Below are positions 1 to 10,608 of a stretch of DNA of 46,714 nt, piece after piece. A model generated the notes under the pieces. It was not told the DNA's origin. It did no database searches and saw only the letters and a list, made by a program, of their open reading frames with translations. The stretch is from Pseudomonas sp. TH10 (GTDB lineage Bacteria > Pseudomonadota > Gammaproteobacteria > Pseudomonadales > Pseudomonadaceae). Made by a program: the position numbers and the translations under genes. Every line of letters starts with the position of its first letter. Position 1 is the stretch's first letter. The stretch is taken from positions 1 to 46,714 of the forward strand of contig NZ_JAEKEG010000048.1 in NCBI RefSeq assembly GCF_016651255.1. The letters run 5' to 3'.

Positions 1-888
1 TGTTCGGCTGGGCCAGAAAACGCCAGCCCTGGCGTGCCCTATTAGTCGAGAGCGATCCAACAGAACTGGTCGACATCACCCCACTGATCCCTGCCGACTA
101 CGAGGCAGAAAGAAGTCGGATCCTTTCGCCGGCGGAGCTGTTAGAACTGCACAACCGCTTCCAGCAAATGACGGCCGATTACAATGCCCTCCCCGCCGGG
201 CAAAAATACGAGGGCATTCGGCCGTTAAAAAGGAGACCCAGCTCGCGCTCTGGATCAGCTTGGGTACTTTGTGCCGCATTGGCGAGTTGCTGCAGGCCGA
301 ATGGAAAAATGTCGACCTGGACCAGCAGACGTGGTTCCTCCCCAGTGAAAACGTCAAAGGCACTCGCGGCAAGAAACAGGACCACCATGTCTTCCTCTCC
401 CCTTCGCCCTGCATTTCTTTCAGGAACTGAAAACCCTGACGGGACATTCCCAATGGTGCTTTCCGAGCAAGCTGGATGATGGGCATGTGGACGTAAAAGT
501 GGTGAGTAAACAGGTCGGCGATCGCCAGGCGCGGTTCAAAAACCGCAAGGCCCTCTCCAGACGGCGTCATGACGACACGCTGGTCCTTGCCAACGGCCAG
601 AACGGTGACTGGACACCGCATGACCTACGCCGCACCGGCGCGACCATGATGCAGGCATTGGGTGTCAGCCTGGACGTCATCGATCGCTGCCAAAATCATG
701 TGCTGGCCGGCTCCCGGGTGAGGCGCCACTACCTGCATCACGATTATGCCGAAGAGAAGAAAAAAGCCTGGAACCTGTTGGGCGATCGACTCAGTGCCGT
801 GCTGTCCTCAGCCTATGAGCACACGCCGACCGAGTCGATGATGTCTTTCCCAACCTATGTCGCCACTGGAACCCTGCCAACTCCGTAG
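1..888 (+). pseudogene. Tyrosine recombinase (phage-type integrase) remnant, 5' truncated and frameshifted
   Basis: The C-terminal catalytic domain of a site-specific tyrosine recombinase can be read across three frames. The frame changes near 228, beside a run of A, and near 400, beside a run of C. Visible catalytic elements are the first arginine in LCRIGELLQAEW, the HDLRRTGAT box (His-x-x-Arg) and the terminal HYLHHDY with the nucleophilic tyrosine. The N-terminal part lies outside the window. The protein would cut and rejoin DNA at an attachment site, as integrases of genomic islands do, but this copy could not be made as one chain as read. It lies tail to tail with the ring-degradation operon, so it may mark one edge of an island. 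No attachment repeat or tRNA was recognised beside it. Confidence 0.85.
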
Positions 889-1079
889 ATCAGATTCTGC
901 ACTCCGAACTCCTCGTGATTTCGTATGTATCGCTTCGTACTTACTGCGTATCAATTCTGGACGGTCATGACCGTTTGAATCGGCAGCCAAGAGCATTCAT
1001 TCCGTCTACACACCGTTCTCGATACTTCTGCCTAAGATCAAGTACGGGTACTCCGAAATATCGCAGCGCAGCATCCGAG
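889..1079. other. Intergenic gap between integrase remnant and reductase, with a 14-bp palindrome
   Basis: No gene is supported here. The only structure is a perfect palindrome, ACGGTCATGACCGT, at 961-974. It lies between the 3' ends of the integrase remnant and the operon. No T tract follows, so it is a poor intrinsic terminator. It could be a protein-binding site or chance. Confidence 0.5.
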
Positions 1080-2081
1080 TCAGACAAAAGCATCTGCAAA
1101 AAAGCAGCCTGGATCAAGCTCTCGTTCAAGCGTGTAGTCGGTGCGTGCCGAGTCCACGACGATGGGAGCTCCGCAGGCGTACACCTCGAACTCGCGCAAG
1201 CTGGAAAAATCTTTCATGACCGTTTTATGTACAAACCCCACACTACCTTGCCAATCACACGAAGGGCCAGGCTCGGAGAGCACCGGCGTATAGCGCAACC
1301 AGCTCAGCGTGCGCTCCATTTCCAGTAACTCTGCATGTCGATAAAGGTCCGAGCGCCTCCGCCCACCCCAATACAGGTAGACCGGCCGACGGTTACCTTG
1401 ATCAACGAGTTGTTCAAGCAAGGCCTGAATCGGCGCAAAACCGGTTCCACTGGCCAGAAACACCATGGGCCTATCGCTTTCACGCAGGAAAAACCCTCCG
1501 AAAGGCCCCTCGAGCCGCAACAGGTCGCGTGGTTTGAGCGCATTGAAAACATGCCCACTGAAGGTGCCATTGGGCATGTGTCTGACGTGCCATTCCAACT
1601 GGTTGTCGCGCAACACACTCGTGGCCATGGAATAGCTGCGACGCTGGCCATTCTTGAGCATCACTTGCACATACTGTCCAGGCAGGTAACGGAAACTGTG
1701 CTCAGGAGGTAGCATCAAGCGCAAAATCGCAACATCGTCACTGACCTTCTCGACACTTGCCACGCGTCCAGCGATTTGCTGCACAGAGATACCTTTATGC
1801 TCGGTCACCTCTGGCGCATCAATGACCAGGGCAGAGCGCGGCCGAGCGCAACAGAACAGAGCTAGCCCCCCTTCCCTTTCGGCAAGTGACAGCACCTCTA
1901 AAGGACTGTCAGCATGATCGACCTCGCCGCTGAGCACCTGCCCCTTACAACTGCCACAAGTGCCTGAGCGGCAACTGTGCTTGAGCATCAGGCCTTCAGC
2001 GAGAGCACCGTCAAGAATCGATTGCGAAGGATCAGATTCGAAGGTATGTCCCGATGGTTCAATAGATACTAGAAAGCTCAT
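1080..2081 (-). CDS. Ferredoxin reductase component of the ring-hydroxylating dioxygenase (2Fe-2S/FAD/NAD)
   Basis: This 333-residue protein takes electrons from NAD(P)H through FAD and a plant-type 2Fe-2S cluster and passes them on, most likely to the Rieske ferredoxin at 10609-10962. The N-terminal ferredoxin domain has cluster cysteines at about 37, 42, 45 and 77 (CRSGTCGSC, then FCC). The FAD-binding RRSYS lies at 147-151 and the NAD-binding GTGFAPI near 212-218, with a late CGAP. This order is that of NahAa-type reductases of three-component naphthalene-type dioxygenases, and also of CDP-6-deoxyglucoseen reductases. It is the last gene of the ring operon, 12 bases after the aldolase, far from the dioxygenase genes it probably serves. 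The reading frame is intact. Confidence 0.87.
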   Translation of the reverse strand: MSFLVSIEPSGHTFESDPSQSILDGALAEGLMLKHSCRSGTCGSCKGQVLSGEVDHADSPLEVLSLAEREGGLALFCCARPRSALVIDAPEVTEHKGISVQQIAGRVASVEKVSDDVAILRLMLPPEHSFRYLPGQYVQVMLKNGQRRSYSMATSVLRDNQLEWHVRHMPNGTFSGHVFNALKPRDLLRLEGPFGGFFLRESDRPMVFLASGTGFAPIQALLEQLVDQGNRRPVYLYWGGRRRSDLYRHAELLEMERTLSWLRYTPVLSEPGPSCDWQGSVGFVHKTVMKDFSSLREFEVYACGAPIVVDSARTDYTLERELDPGCFFADAFV

Positions 2082-2093
2082 GATCGCGATTCC

Positions 2094-3128
2094 TCAGTGA
2101 CCTTTACCCGCGGCCAACAGATCCAGGGCCACGTCGACGATCATGTCTTCCTGGCCGCCGACCATCCGGCGTTTGCCCAGTTCGACGAGGATGTCGAGGG
2201 TCTTGAGGCCGTACTTGGCTGCCGCGATTTCGGCGTGGCGCAGGAAGCTCGAATAGACGCCGGCATACCCCAGCGCCAGGGTTTCACGGTCAACGCGCAC
2301 CGGCCGGTCCTGCAAGGGCCGAACGATGTCATCAGCTGCATCCATCAGCGTGTACAGGTCAGTGCCGTGGTTCCAGCCCAAGCGCTCGGCGGCGGCAATG
2401 AACACTTCCAGCGGCGCGTTACCGGCACCCGCGCCCATGCCGGCGAGGCTGGCGTCGATGCGGTCGCAGCCTTCCTCGACGGCAGTGATCGAGTTGGCCA
2501 CGCCGAGCGACAGGTTGTGGTGAGCGTGCATGCCGGTTTCAGTTTCCGGCTTGAGCACAGCCTTGAATGCGCGGAAGCGGTCGCGGATGTCCTGCATGTT
2601 CATTGCGCCACCGGAGTCGGCCATGTACACGCACGTCGCGCCGTAGCTCTCCATCAGCTTGGCTTGTGCGGCTAATTGTTCGGCCGGGATCATGTGGCTC
2701 ATCATCAGGAAACCGACGGTGTCCATGCCCAGTTCGCGGGCGTATTCGATGTGCTGTTTCGACACGTCCGCTTCGGTGCAGTGGGTGGCGATGCGCACCA
2801 CTCGGGCACCGGCGTTGTAGGCCGCTTTCAGGTCATGCACCGTGCCGATACCAGGCAGCAACAGTGTGGTGATCTTGGCGTGTTGGATCACGTCGGCCGC
2901 GGCTTCGATCCACTCCAGATCGGTGTGCGCGGCGAAGCCGTAGTTGAAGCTCGAACCTTGCAGGCCGTCACCGTGGGCAACCTCGATCGAGTCGACTTTG
3001 GCCTTGTCCAGTGCGCGGGCAATGTCCTGCACATTCTGGATCGAATACTGGTGACGAATCGCGTGGCTGCCGTCGCGCAGGGTCACGTCGGAGATGTAGA
3101 GTTTTTTGCCGGAATTAAAAGAAGTCAT
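2094..3128 (-). CDS. mhpE: 4-hydroxy-2-oxovalerate aldolase
   Basis: This protein splits 4-hydroxy-2-oxovalerate into pyruvate and acetaldehyde, the last carbon-carbon cleavage of the catechol meta pathway. At 344 residues it has the normal length of the DmpG/BphI/MhpE family. The HMGL-like TIM barrel shows TLRDG at 16-20 with the metal-binding Asp, and [11 protein letters not shown] near residue 200 with the metal-binding histidines; a C-terminal DmpG communication domain follows. In this family the aldolase forms a complex with the acylating acetaldehyde dehydrogenase and channels acetaldehyde to it. That partner is the gene immediately upstream (3139-4083), with a 10-base gap. The frame is intact. 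Confidence 0.96.
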   Translation of the reverse strand: MTSFNSGKKLYISDVTLRDGSHAIRHQYSIQNVQDIARALDKAKVDSIEVAHGDGLQGSSFNYGFAAHTDLEWIEAAADVIQHAKITTLLLPGIGTVHDLKAAYNAGARVVRIATHCTEADVSKQHIEYARELGMDTVGFLMMSHMIPAEQLAAQAKLMESYGATCVYMADSGGAMNMQDIRDRFRAFKAVLKPETETGMHAHHNLSLGVANSITAVEEGCDRIDASLAGMGAGAGNAPLEVFIAAAERLGWNHGTDLYTLMDAADDIVRPLQDRPVRVDRETLALGYAGVYSSFLRHAEIAAAKYGLKTLDILVELGKRRMVGGQEDMIVDVALDLLAAGKGH

Positions 3129-3138
3129 GTCGGTTTCC

Positions 3139-4083
3139 TCAGGCGTTCAGCATCGACTGCGCCATGCGCTCGGCGGTGGCCAAGGCAGCGGAGGTCATGA
3201 TGTCGAGATTACCGGCGTAGGCCGGCAGGTAATGGGCGGCGCCTTCGACTTCGAGGAACACCGAGGTTTTGAGCCCGGAGAATTTACCCAGGCCAGGAAT
3301 GTTCAGCGGAGCGTCTTCAGGAATCACATCGAATTGCACTTTTTGCTTCAGGCGATAGCCCGGCACGTAGGCCTGAACGGAGGCAGCCATCTCGACAATC
3401 GAGGCTTCGACCAGCGACTGATCAACCGTTTCAGACAACACAAACACCGTGTCGCGCATCATCAGTGGCGGCTCGGCCGGGTTCATCACGATGATCGCCT
3501 TGCCCTTGCCGGCGCCGCCGATGACTTCGATGGCTTTGGAGGTGGTTTCGGTGAATTCGTCGATGTTGGCACGTGTGCCGGGGCCAGCAGATTTACTGGC
3601 AATCGAGGCGACGATTTCGGCGTAATGCACCTTCGCCACTCGCGACACCGCCGCCACCATCGGGATGGTCGCCTGACCACCGCACGTGACCATGTTGACG
3701 TTGAGCTGATCGAGGTTTTGCTCGAGGTTGACCACCGGAACGCAGTACGGACCAATGGCTGCGGGCGTCAGATCGATCAGGCGGATGCCAGGTTTGATCG
3801 TGCGCAGGAACGCGTCATTTTTCACGTGCGCGCCGGCCGACGTGGCATCGAACACGAAGTCGATGTCGGCGAATTCAGGCATGCGTGTCAGCCCCTCGAC
3901 ACCTTCATGAGTGATCGCCACCCCCATGCGCTCGGCGCGAGCGAGACCGTCCGAAGTGGCGTCGATACCGACCATTACCGACATCTGCAGATGCTTGGCA
4001 TTGCGCAGGATCTTGATCATCAGATCGGTACCGATGTTGCCGGAGCCGATGATCGCGACCTTGTATTTACGTTCAGATGGCAT
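3139..4083 (-). CDS. mhpF: Acetaldehyde dehydrogenase (acylating)
   Basis: This protein oxidises acetaldehyde to acetyl-CoA with NAD and CoA. The 314 residues match the DmpF/BphJ/MhpF family. A Rossmann glycine motif, GSGNIG, lies at 13-18, and the catalytic cysteine is in MVTCGGQAT at about residue 134. The start codon overlaps the end of the upstream CoA ligase by 11 bases, which suggests translational coupling, and the aldolase partner follows directly. The frame is intact. Together with the aldolase it turns the C5 ring fragment into pyruvate and acetyl-CoA. Confidence 0.96.
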   Translation of the reverse strand: MPSERKYKVAIIGSGNIGTDLMIKILRNAKHLQMSVMVGIDATSDGLARAERMGVAITHEGVEGLTRMPEFADIDFVFDATSAGAHVKNDAFLRTIKPGIRLIDLTPAAIGPYCVPVVNLEQNLDQLNVNMVTCGGQATIPMVAAVSRVAKVHYAEIVASIASKSAGPGTRANIDEFTETTSKAIEVIGGAGKGKAIIVMNPAEPPLMMRDTVFVLSETVDQSLVEASIVEMAASVQAYVPGYRLKQKVQFDVIPEDAPLNIPGLGKFSGLKTSVFLEVEGAAHYLPAYAGNLDIMTSAALATAERMAQSMLNA

Positions 4084-5936
4084 AGGAAAATGCTCCTGTG
4101 GCCTGGGCCAGTTGAATCACCGCCGGATCAAGGTTTTCGGCGTGCAAACGCGCGACCTGATCGGCACGAAGGTTCAGTGATTGACGTTGATTGATGTACC
4201 CCTTGTCGGTAACTTCACCGGCTTCGAGGTTGGGCGGGGTGTCGAGAATGACCAGCCGCGTAACATGTTTGGAGGTCGCGGGAGTTTCTTTAGCGAGGCG
4301 CACGATGGCAGCTAACAGCGCCTGCCTCACGGCGTCGCAGGCCGATAACTCATCAGCCGTCATGCAGTGGCCGCCCTCACCCGCCAACTCGCGAAGTGCC
4401 GGCGAGGCGAACAGGAGCGCCCCCAACTCGTCGCGGTCATGCCCGGTGATGACGCAGTCTTGAACATAGGGCGACAAAGCGCTGAGCAACCGTACGCGCA
4501 AAGCCCCCACCGAGACCCAGGTGCCGCTGGTGAGCTTGAAGTCTTCAGTAATCCGGCCGTTGAACTGGATGCCTTTTTCCGGAGCTTGAGGGTCAACCAG
4601 TTCACCCGCATCACCGATGCGGTAATAACCTTCGTCGTCAAATGCGCTAGCGGTCAGTTCAGGGCTATGGCGGTAAGCGTTGAACACGGCCTCGCCTCGA
4701 ACACGCATTTCCAGCTTGTCGCCACTGGCCACGAATTTGATTTCAACACCGGGCACCGGAAGGCCGATGTTGCCGCTGGCTTGAGTCAGGTAATGCACCA
4801 TGGTCAGCACCGGAGACGTTTCGGTTGCTCCCCAGGCGCTGGAAAACAATAACGGTTTGATGCTCACCCGAGCCGCGACCGCTTTCAGGCGCTGCCAAAG
4901 ACTGGCGGGCAATGCCGCACCCGCGAAGAACACCATCTCCAGTCGCTCGAAAAAGCTACGAGCCAACGCGTCATCAGTCTCCAGAAACGGCAGCATGACT
5001 TCGTAGCCCTTTGGCACATTGAAAAACAGCGTGGGCCTGACCGAACGAATATTTTCCAGCGTCCGCTCGATCGAACCGGGCAACGGGCGACCATCGTCGA
5101 TGTAGAGGGTGCCGCCATTGCGTAAAACCAGGTTGAAGTTGTGGTTGGCGCCAAACACATGGCTCCAGGGCAGCCAGTCCAGCACGACCATTGCCCGCTG
5201 TTCGACAAATTTCCAACACTGGGCAATCGATTGTTGATTGGCGCACAGCATCCGCTGAGTGGTGACAACAACCTTGGGTACCCCGGTGGAACCGGAAGTC
5301 AGCGAGTAACGTGCGGTTGTGTCGGGAACCACGGTTGCAAAAGCGGCCATCACCGCTGGGGTTTCAACACACTCATACAAATCGCTCAGAGGAATCGCGC
5401 CCAGGACCGCGTGATGATTGCAGGCAACAATGACAGGACAATCCGCTTGGATCGCGGCCAATGCATGGCCGTAACGCGCTGCGTCGTTGGCAAAAATCAC
5501 CGCCGGGCCCAGCGCACGCAGAATCGATTGCAGCTTGGCACAGTCGCCCGCTGACTGTGCGTAGGCTACGGAAATGGTCGCCACCGGCACACCAATATGC
5601 ATGGCCGCCAACACCAACAGCGCGTGGTCGATGTCATTCTCGGACAGCACCACCAACGGTGCATCCTTGGCGAGCCGCATATCCAGCAGGCCCTGCGCCA
5701 ACGCACCGACCTGTTGCCGCGCCTGGCCATAACTCAGTCGATACCATTGCCCCTCCCGACGCTCGGCGAGGAAGGTCAGATCAGCGCGCGCTCGCCCAAT
5801 GCTCAAGCCACTCGCCCACGCAGCGAGCGTAGGGTTGCAGGGGTTCCGGGCAGCGGAGCACAAAACCGCCGTCCTCCCCGGGTTCATACTCCACGCGCGC
5901 AGGCGCCAAAAGCCGGCCTTTGAATAGGTCAGTCAC
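4073..5936 (-). CDS. Feruloyl-CoA synthetase-like aryl/acyl-CoA ligase (one N-terminal frameshift)
   Basis: This is an AMP-forming ligase of the ANL superfamily that activates a carboxylic acid to its CoA thioester. It resembles bacterial feruloyl-CoA synthetases: the AMP-binding loop [13 protein letters not shown], then [38 protein letters not shown] and an [16 protein letters not shown] hinge. An ATG at 5887 opens a 604-residue frame, but family similarity continues upstream in another frame, including [13 protein letters not shown]. That points to a GTG start at 5936 behind an AGGAGG site (5945-5950) and a single-base frameshift near 5795. The gene sits between the pentadienoate hydratase and the aldehyde dehydrogenase, an unusual place for a ligase. 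The substrate is probably a phenylpropanoid-like or other aryl-substituted acid, which is an inference. Confidence 0.82.
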
Positions 5937-6034
5937 TGTTACAACCTCCTGAGCGTTTGTATTAACGCTTCATTGTTTTTTTGTTGCTTGAGGTATTAGC
6001 AATTGCACAAGGCGAATACGGCGTGACGGTGTTA

Positions 6035-6823
6035 TCAGACGAAGCGGCAGCTGACCTCGCCCAGGCGAGTCAGGCGCAAATGCAGCCGATCACCCTTCTC
6101 TACCGAGACCATTGGCCCTAGGGCGCCGGATAAAAGCACATCGCCAGCGAGCAGCGGTCGACCCGCCTTGGCCATGGTTCGCGCCAGCCACAAGCACGCG
6201 TCCAACGGGTTGCCCAGGCAGGCAGCGCCAACACCCATCGACGCCTGTTCACCGTTTTTCGCCAAGGTCATCCCCTCGAGGCTCAAGTCCAGATCAGACA
6301 ATTGCACCGGGTTTTTGCCCAATACGTAGCGGGCACTCGAGGCATTGTCGGCGACGGTGTCGACCAGGGTGATTTTCCAATTCTCGATGGCCGAATCGAC
6401 GATTTCCAACGCCGGCAACACGTAGTCGATGGCACTGAGCAACTCCGCAAGGGTGGTGTCTGCCGCCAGAAGATCTCGCTTGAGCACAAATGCAATTTCG
6501 CCCTCGGCCTTGGGCTGGATCAGCCGGCTGCAGTCAATCAGGCCGCCGTCGAGCACTTCCATGTCGGCAAACAACATGCCGAAATCCGGCTGATCGACAC
6601 CCAACTGCTGTTGAACGGCCAACGACGTCAGGCCCACCTTGCGTCCGGACAACCGGCGGCCATTTTTTAACGCCCGTTCGGTGTTTAACTCTTGCACCGC
6701 ATAGGCGTCTTCGAGGGTATGAACATCGAAGCGATCCGAAATACGTCCAATGGCTGAAGCGCTGTCTCTTGAGGCCTGAAGCGCAGCGGCGGCGTCGATC
6801 AGGCGTTGCTGAACTTGCGTCAT
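6035..6823 (-). CDS. mhpD: 2-hydroxypenta-2,4-dienoate (2-keto-4-pentenoate) hydratase
   Basis: This protein adds water to 2-hydroxypenta-2,4-dienoate to give 4-hydroxy-2-oxovalerate, the substrate of the aldolase in this operon. The 262 residues match MhpD/BphH/DmpE. The likely metal-binding glutamates are in AEGEIAF (about 107 and 109) and ALEIVDS (about 140), the positions expected from MhpD. GRKVGLTS lies near 60-67. The start codon overlaps the stop of the upstream nitronate-monooxygenase-like gene by 4 bases (ATGA). The frame is intact. Confidence 0.94.
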   Translation of the reverse strand: MTQVQQRLIDAAAALQASRDSASAIGRISDRFDVHTLEDAYAVQELNTERALKNGRRLSGRKVGLTSLAVQQQLGVDQPDFGMLFADMEVLDGGLIDCSRLIQPKAEGEIAFVLKRDLLAADTTLAELLSAIDYVLPALEIVDSAIENWKITLVDTVADNASSARYVLGKNPVQLSDLDLSLEGMTLAKNGEQASMGVGAACLGNPLDACLWLARTMAKAGRPLLAGDVLLSGALGPMVSVEKGDRLHLRLTRLGEVSCRFV

Positions 6824-7834
6824 GAGCGGTGACTCCTGGTGAGCGAGGGATGAGCGAGAGAACGCTGCAGACTGGCGTGATAGTCCTGTTCCAGTTCATT
6901 GATCAACTGCGTGGTACTGACCAAATGCTTGATCTGGCCGACGCCGTGCCCGGCAGACCAGACGTCTTTCCAGGCCTTGTTGGCGCTGGCGATATTTCCG
7001 GAAAAATCGATCGCGGCTGCCGATACTGTTTCCGGATCAATTTGTGCCTTAATCAAAGAAGGCTTCATCCAGTTGGCCAATACTCCGCTGACCGCTTTGG
7101 TGGGCACCAGGTCATCCATTGAGCACTCGGTCAGCATGACCCTGTACTCGTCGCTGACCAGGCTTTCAGTGGCTGCAATAAACCGCGTCCCCACGACGGC
7201 AAAGTCCGCCCCCATCACTTGCACCGCATGAATGTCGCGACCACTGGAGATAGCGCCGGCAATGCCCAGAGGGCCGTTCCAAAAACTCGCGAACTTCGGC
7301 CACAAAGGCAAACGGGTTGTAATGACCTGTGTGTCCCCCCGCCCCGTTACACACGAGGATCAGGCCGTCGACACCCGCCTCCACCGCCTTGCGCGCCATG
7401 GCCGGAGTGATGACATCGGAAATGACCTGGCCACCATAACTGTGCACTGCGTCGATGACGCGTTTGGGGCTGCCCAATGCGGTCGAGACCAGCGGTGGTT
7501 GATAGCGCCGTACCAATTCGAGCTCGGCGTCGAATCGATCGTAGGTGCTGTGCACGATCATGTTGAACAACCAGGGCGCCACTTCGATGCCTTCGAGGCG
7601 AGCGGCGGCAAAATCTGCATGCAACTGCGCAAGCCACGTGTCGAGGACTTCGACCGTCCGTGCGTTCGGCGCCGGAAGACTGCCGATCACTCCGGCACGA
7701 CAGCATGCTTTCAGCAACTCCGGTCCGGACACGAGGAACATCGGGGCTGCAATAACCGGCAGTCGAAGGTCGCTGAATAACGTATTCAACGCATTCGGCG
7801 GTGCACGTTCGGACGTTATGGTTTTCAGGCTCAT
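6820..7834 (-). CDS. Nitronate monooxygenase-like flavoprotein (NPD family), frameshifted
   Basis: The sequence has the TIM-barrel fold of 2-nitropropane dioxygenase/nitronate monooxygenase proteins, which bind FMN. PVIAAPMFLVSGPELL lies at the N-terminus, CNGAGGHTGH in the middle, and GAISSGRDI with ADFAVVGTRF in the phosphate-binding half. The frame breaks near 7285 at a run of five A, and the two halves join without loss of family sequence. The rebuilt protein has about 337 residues. Its role in an aromatic operon is not obvious. Members of this family oxidise alkyl nitronates, and relatives such as FabK reduce enoyl thioesters, so a redox step on the side chain is possible. The start at 7834 follows a GAGG site. 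Confidence 0.82.
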
Positions 7835-7887
7835 TGGCCAGCCTCATTATTATGGTTATCGAAGTTCTGTTGTCGCCGAGGGTGCTG

Positions 7888-8680
7888 TCAGCCTTGGGTA
7901 CGTACCTCCCACCCGCCGTCACTGTGAATGATGTTTGCTGTGGTCTGGCTGGCACTGCGTCGCGACGCCAGCAGCACATAGTGACCTGTATGGTCTTCGG
8001 GTTCGGCGATGGACTTGAGCGGCACCGCGTCAGCCGCTGACTTCTCGAAACCGGGAATCTGGTTGAGCGGTATGCTGCGTTTGTTCAACCCGTCGAGGCT
8101 TTTCATCGCGGTGTTGGTCGCGCCGGGCGCCACGCCATTGACCCGGATATCCGGCGCCAGCTCATAGGCCAGTTGGCGAATCATTCCGACCAACGCATGC
8201 TTGGCGGTGACATACAGAATCCCGCCGCCACCGGCATAGAACGAACTGTTGGATAGCGTAAAAATCATGCTGCCACGGCTTTCACGCAGCGCTTCGGTGC
8301 AGCAGCGCGCGCCCAACAGATAGCCTTGGACATTGATCGAAAATAGCTTTTGAAAGGCTGCGGCGAAATCTTCCGGGGCGATCCGATCAAGGCGGGTGAA
8401 ATAGTCGAAAACCGCTGCGTTTCCCACAAAGGTGTCAAGCTTGCCGAAGGCATCCAGTGTCGCGGCAACGGCGGCCTGGTTGTCGGCCGCGCTGGAGACA
8501 TCGCCACGCACGGTAATGATGCTGTCACCAAGCGAATCACGCAGTGCGGCCAGTTGAGTTTCATCCCGGGCCATGACAGCGACCCTGGCCCCCTCCTCGA
8601 CGTAGCGACGCACGATGGCGCTGCCGATACCGCCTCGTACCGCCGGTGACCAGAGCCACCTGACCTTCAAGCCAACCCAT
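7888..8680 (-). CDS. cis-dihydrodiol dehydrogenase, SDR family (HcaB/BphB-like), frameshifted near the start
   Basis: This short-chain dehydrogenase would oxidise the cis-dihydrodiol made by the dioxygenase to a catechol, using NAD. Close family features are FVGNAAVFDY, GSMIFTLSNSSFYAGGGG, YVTAK (catalytic Tyr and Lys) and IRQLAYELAPDIRVNGV, all typical of HcaB and BphB. The best start is the ATG at 8680, preceded by GGAG and giving MGWLEGQVALVTGG. A single-base shift near 8642, inside the glycine-rich cofactor loop, separates this start from the rest of the protein. It follows the dioxygenase beta subunit stop by 9 bases, as in hca and bph operons. Confidence 0.86.
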
Positions 8681-8689
8681 GTGCGTCTC

Positions 8690-9231
8690 CTAAAGAAAGG
8701 TGTTGATGTTCTTGCACAGCAACATCGCGTTGGGGATAAGGATTTTGCGCTTGAGGAGTTTCAAGCCATCCCCCTCCAGACGCAGCACGTCTTCGCGTCG
8801 ACCGACTATCTGTGCCGACTCGCTCAGACCGCGGCTACGCACGTTCATGAAGCAGGAATAGGCAGTGAACTCCCCGGCTGGCTGCCCGAGAACACTTCGA
8901 TGTTGCTGACGACGTGCACATTGCGCGTTGGCGGGTTTTCAGCCCATGCCGAGGGTTGCTTGAAACGGGCAACCCGGCGTTGCAAATCACGCAAGGAGTC
9001 GTCGAAAAAAGCCATGTGCTCTGCGGTGTAAGGACCGGATTTATCTTCACGGCGACGGTTCTCGATGCCCGGCATCCAATAATGGATTTGCTCGGACATT
9101 GTCATCAGCCAGTCGTCCCAACACTCGTGATCCAGCAGGCGTGCTTCACGCAGCAGAAACGCTTTCACTTGGCGAGCATCGTCGACACTCACCGGTTTTT
9201 CGGTTGTGATTTCCATGGTCACAGGCTCCAT
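8690..9231 (-). CDS. Ring-hydroxylating dioxygenase beta subunit, frameshifted
   Basis: This is the small subunit of the terminal oxygenase, a SnoaL/NTF2-like cone that supports the alpha subunit trimer. Family sequence includes LLREARLLDHECWDDWLMTM, IHYWMPGIENRR, FDDSLRDLQRRVARF and NVHVVSNIEV. The frame breaks near 8875, where one G appears to be missing from a G run. The other frame continues with FTAYSCFMNVRSRG, GRREDVLR and a C-terminal end at 8690. The rebuilt length, about 180 residues, is right for the family. The ATG at 9231 overlaps the alpha subunit stop (TGATG). Confidence 0.87.
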
Positions 9232-10572
9232 CAGCGCATCGTGCCGTTGCGGTCTGGCACATCGGCCCAGGTCGGTGCTTGCAGCAGATCTTTCCAGCGT
9301 TGGTAGAACGCGCGAGCGTTACATTCGTTGAGCTGCCCTTTGAAAACGTTGCCTGGGAGCACGCCATCATCGATCCGTGTATTCATGCCCAGCCCGACGT
9401 ACAGGTCCTGATAGCGCGTCACCATGCCGCGACTGGTCTTGGTGCAATATTCCCAGTTTTCGCCATCGTCCATCTCGAATACGCCAGTCGGCGAAAACGT
9501 CATCATTGCGCCTTTGCGCCACTTGTCCTTGATTTCTTGCGGGGCACTCTTGTTGACGATTACCCAGGTATACAGCTCGATTTTGTCCGGGCCACGGGGT
9601 GCCATACGCGGACAGTGTTCTGGCCGGGCAGGAAGGAGAAGTTGGGAAAGACGGTGAACGAAGAGACAGCGCCGATCAGCTTTGAACGGAACTCACCCAG
9701 ACGTTCGGCAACCTTGGGTCGAATGGTGTGAATGTATTTGTTGATGTCGCGTTCGCCGAGGGTTGCGGCATTGCCCACGACATCGGTGGCAAATTCATAG
9801 CCGTGACCGTTCCAGTTGACCGAGTAGGACTCAGGCAACTCGCCGACATTCATCACCGGGCCACCCAACATTGCCTTCGCGGCTGAGTCGTGGGTCCAGC
9901 CGCCGTGCAGGATATCGCCCACAAAGTTTTCAGCGGCGATCTTCCAGTTACACTCGATGGTCGACCGGATGCAGCCGCCGGCGAATTCAGTGCCACCTTC
10001 GTCCATGTCCAGCAGTACATCCAGGTACCACGCCATGGGTCCCAGGTATTCTTCAAGGCTTGGCGCATCCGCGCCAAAGGTGGCAAAACCAGACCTTTAT
10101 AAGTAGCTACCCGAGCCTGGCGCAGGCCGTGCTCGGACTTGTCGAACCCGCTTTCTTCATAGCATTTGGATTCATGCATGCCCATCAAGCGGCCGCCGTC
10201 GGCGCCAAATGACCAACCGTGGTAATTGCAGATAAAGCCCCGGGCATTGCCCGCTTCTGCGAAGCAGACCTTGTTACCGCGGTGCGGACAGGCATTGAGC
10301 ATGACCTTGACCGATTGGTCTTTCTGCCGAACGACCAGCACCTCATCCTCACCCATCGTGGTGGTGAGGTAGTCACCCGGTTTGGGCAGTTGCGATTCAT
10401 GCGCCACAAAAAGCCAGCACCGCGCAAAAACCTTTTCAAGCTCCTGCTCGTAGATGTCCTTGTCCCAGAACACCTTGCCGGACATACGCCCGCTTTCCAT
10501 GTCGCAGATTCGATCCAGGTTGCGAAGCGGTTCAGTGGCTTCGATTTCCCTGAGTTTGATGATGTCGGTCAT
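9231..10572 (-). pseudogene. Ring-hydroxylating dioxygenase alpha subunit (BphA/HcaE family), two frameshifts
   Basis: This is the catalytic subunit of a Rieske non-haem iron oxygenase that adds both atoms of O2 to an aromatic ring. The Rieske centre ligands are Cys95/His97 in CPHRG and Cys115/His118 in CNYHGW. The mononuclear iron site is in NWKIAAENFVGDILHGGWTH (Asp, His, His). RVWHPRGPDKIELYTW and MDDGENWEY are typical of BphA, NahAc and HcaE relatives. The frame shifts near 10080 and again near 9605, and the three pieces join into a full-length protein of about 446 residues with nothing missing. All active-site residues are present, so sequencing indels are more likely than true decay. 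Confidence 0.9.
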
Positions 10573-10608
10573 AAGACCCTCACATTTTTATTATTGGGGA
10601 GCCGCGAA

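Noticed and set aside
168..479. A plus-strand open frame within the integrase remnant
   Set aside because: The integrase family sequence runs across other frames here, so this frame is a result of the frameshifts.
3106..4194. A long plus-strand open frame (362 residues) opposite the acetaldehyde dehydrogenase
   Set aside because: It is antisense to a clear enzyme gene, has no family motifs and is the usual by-product of GC-rich codons.
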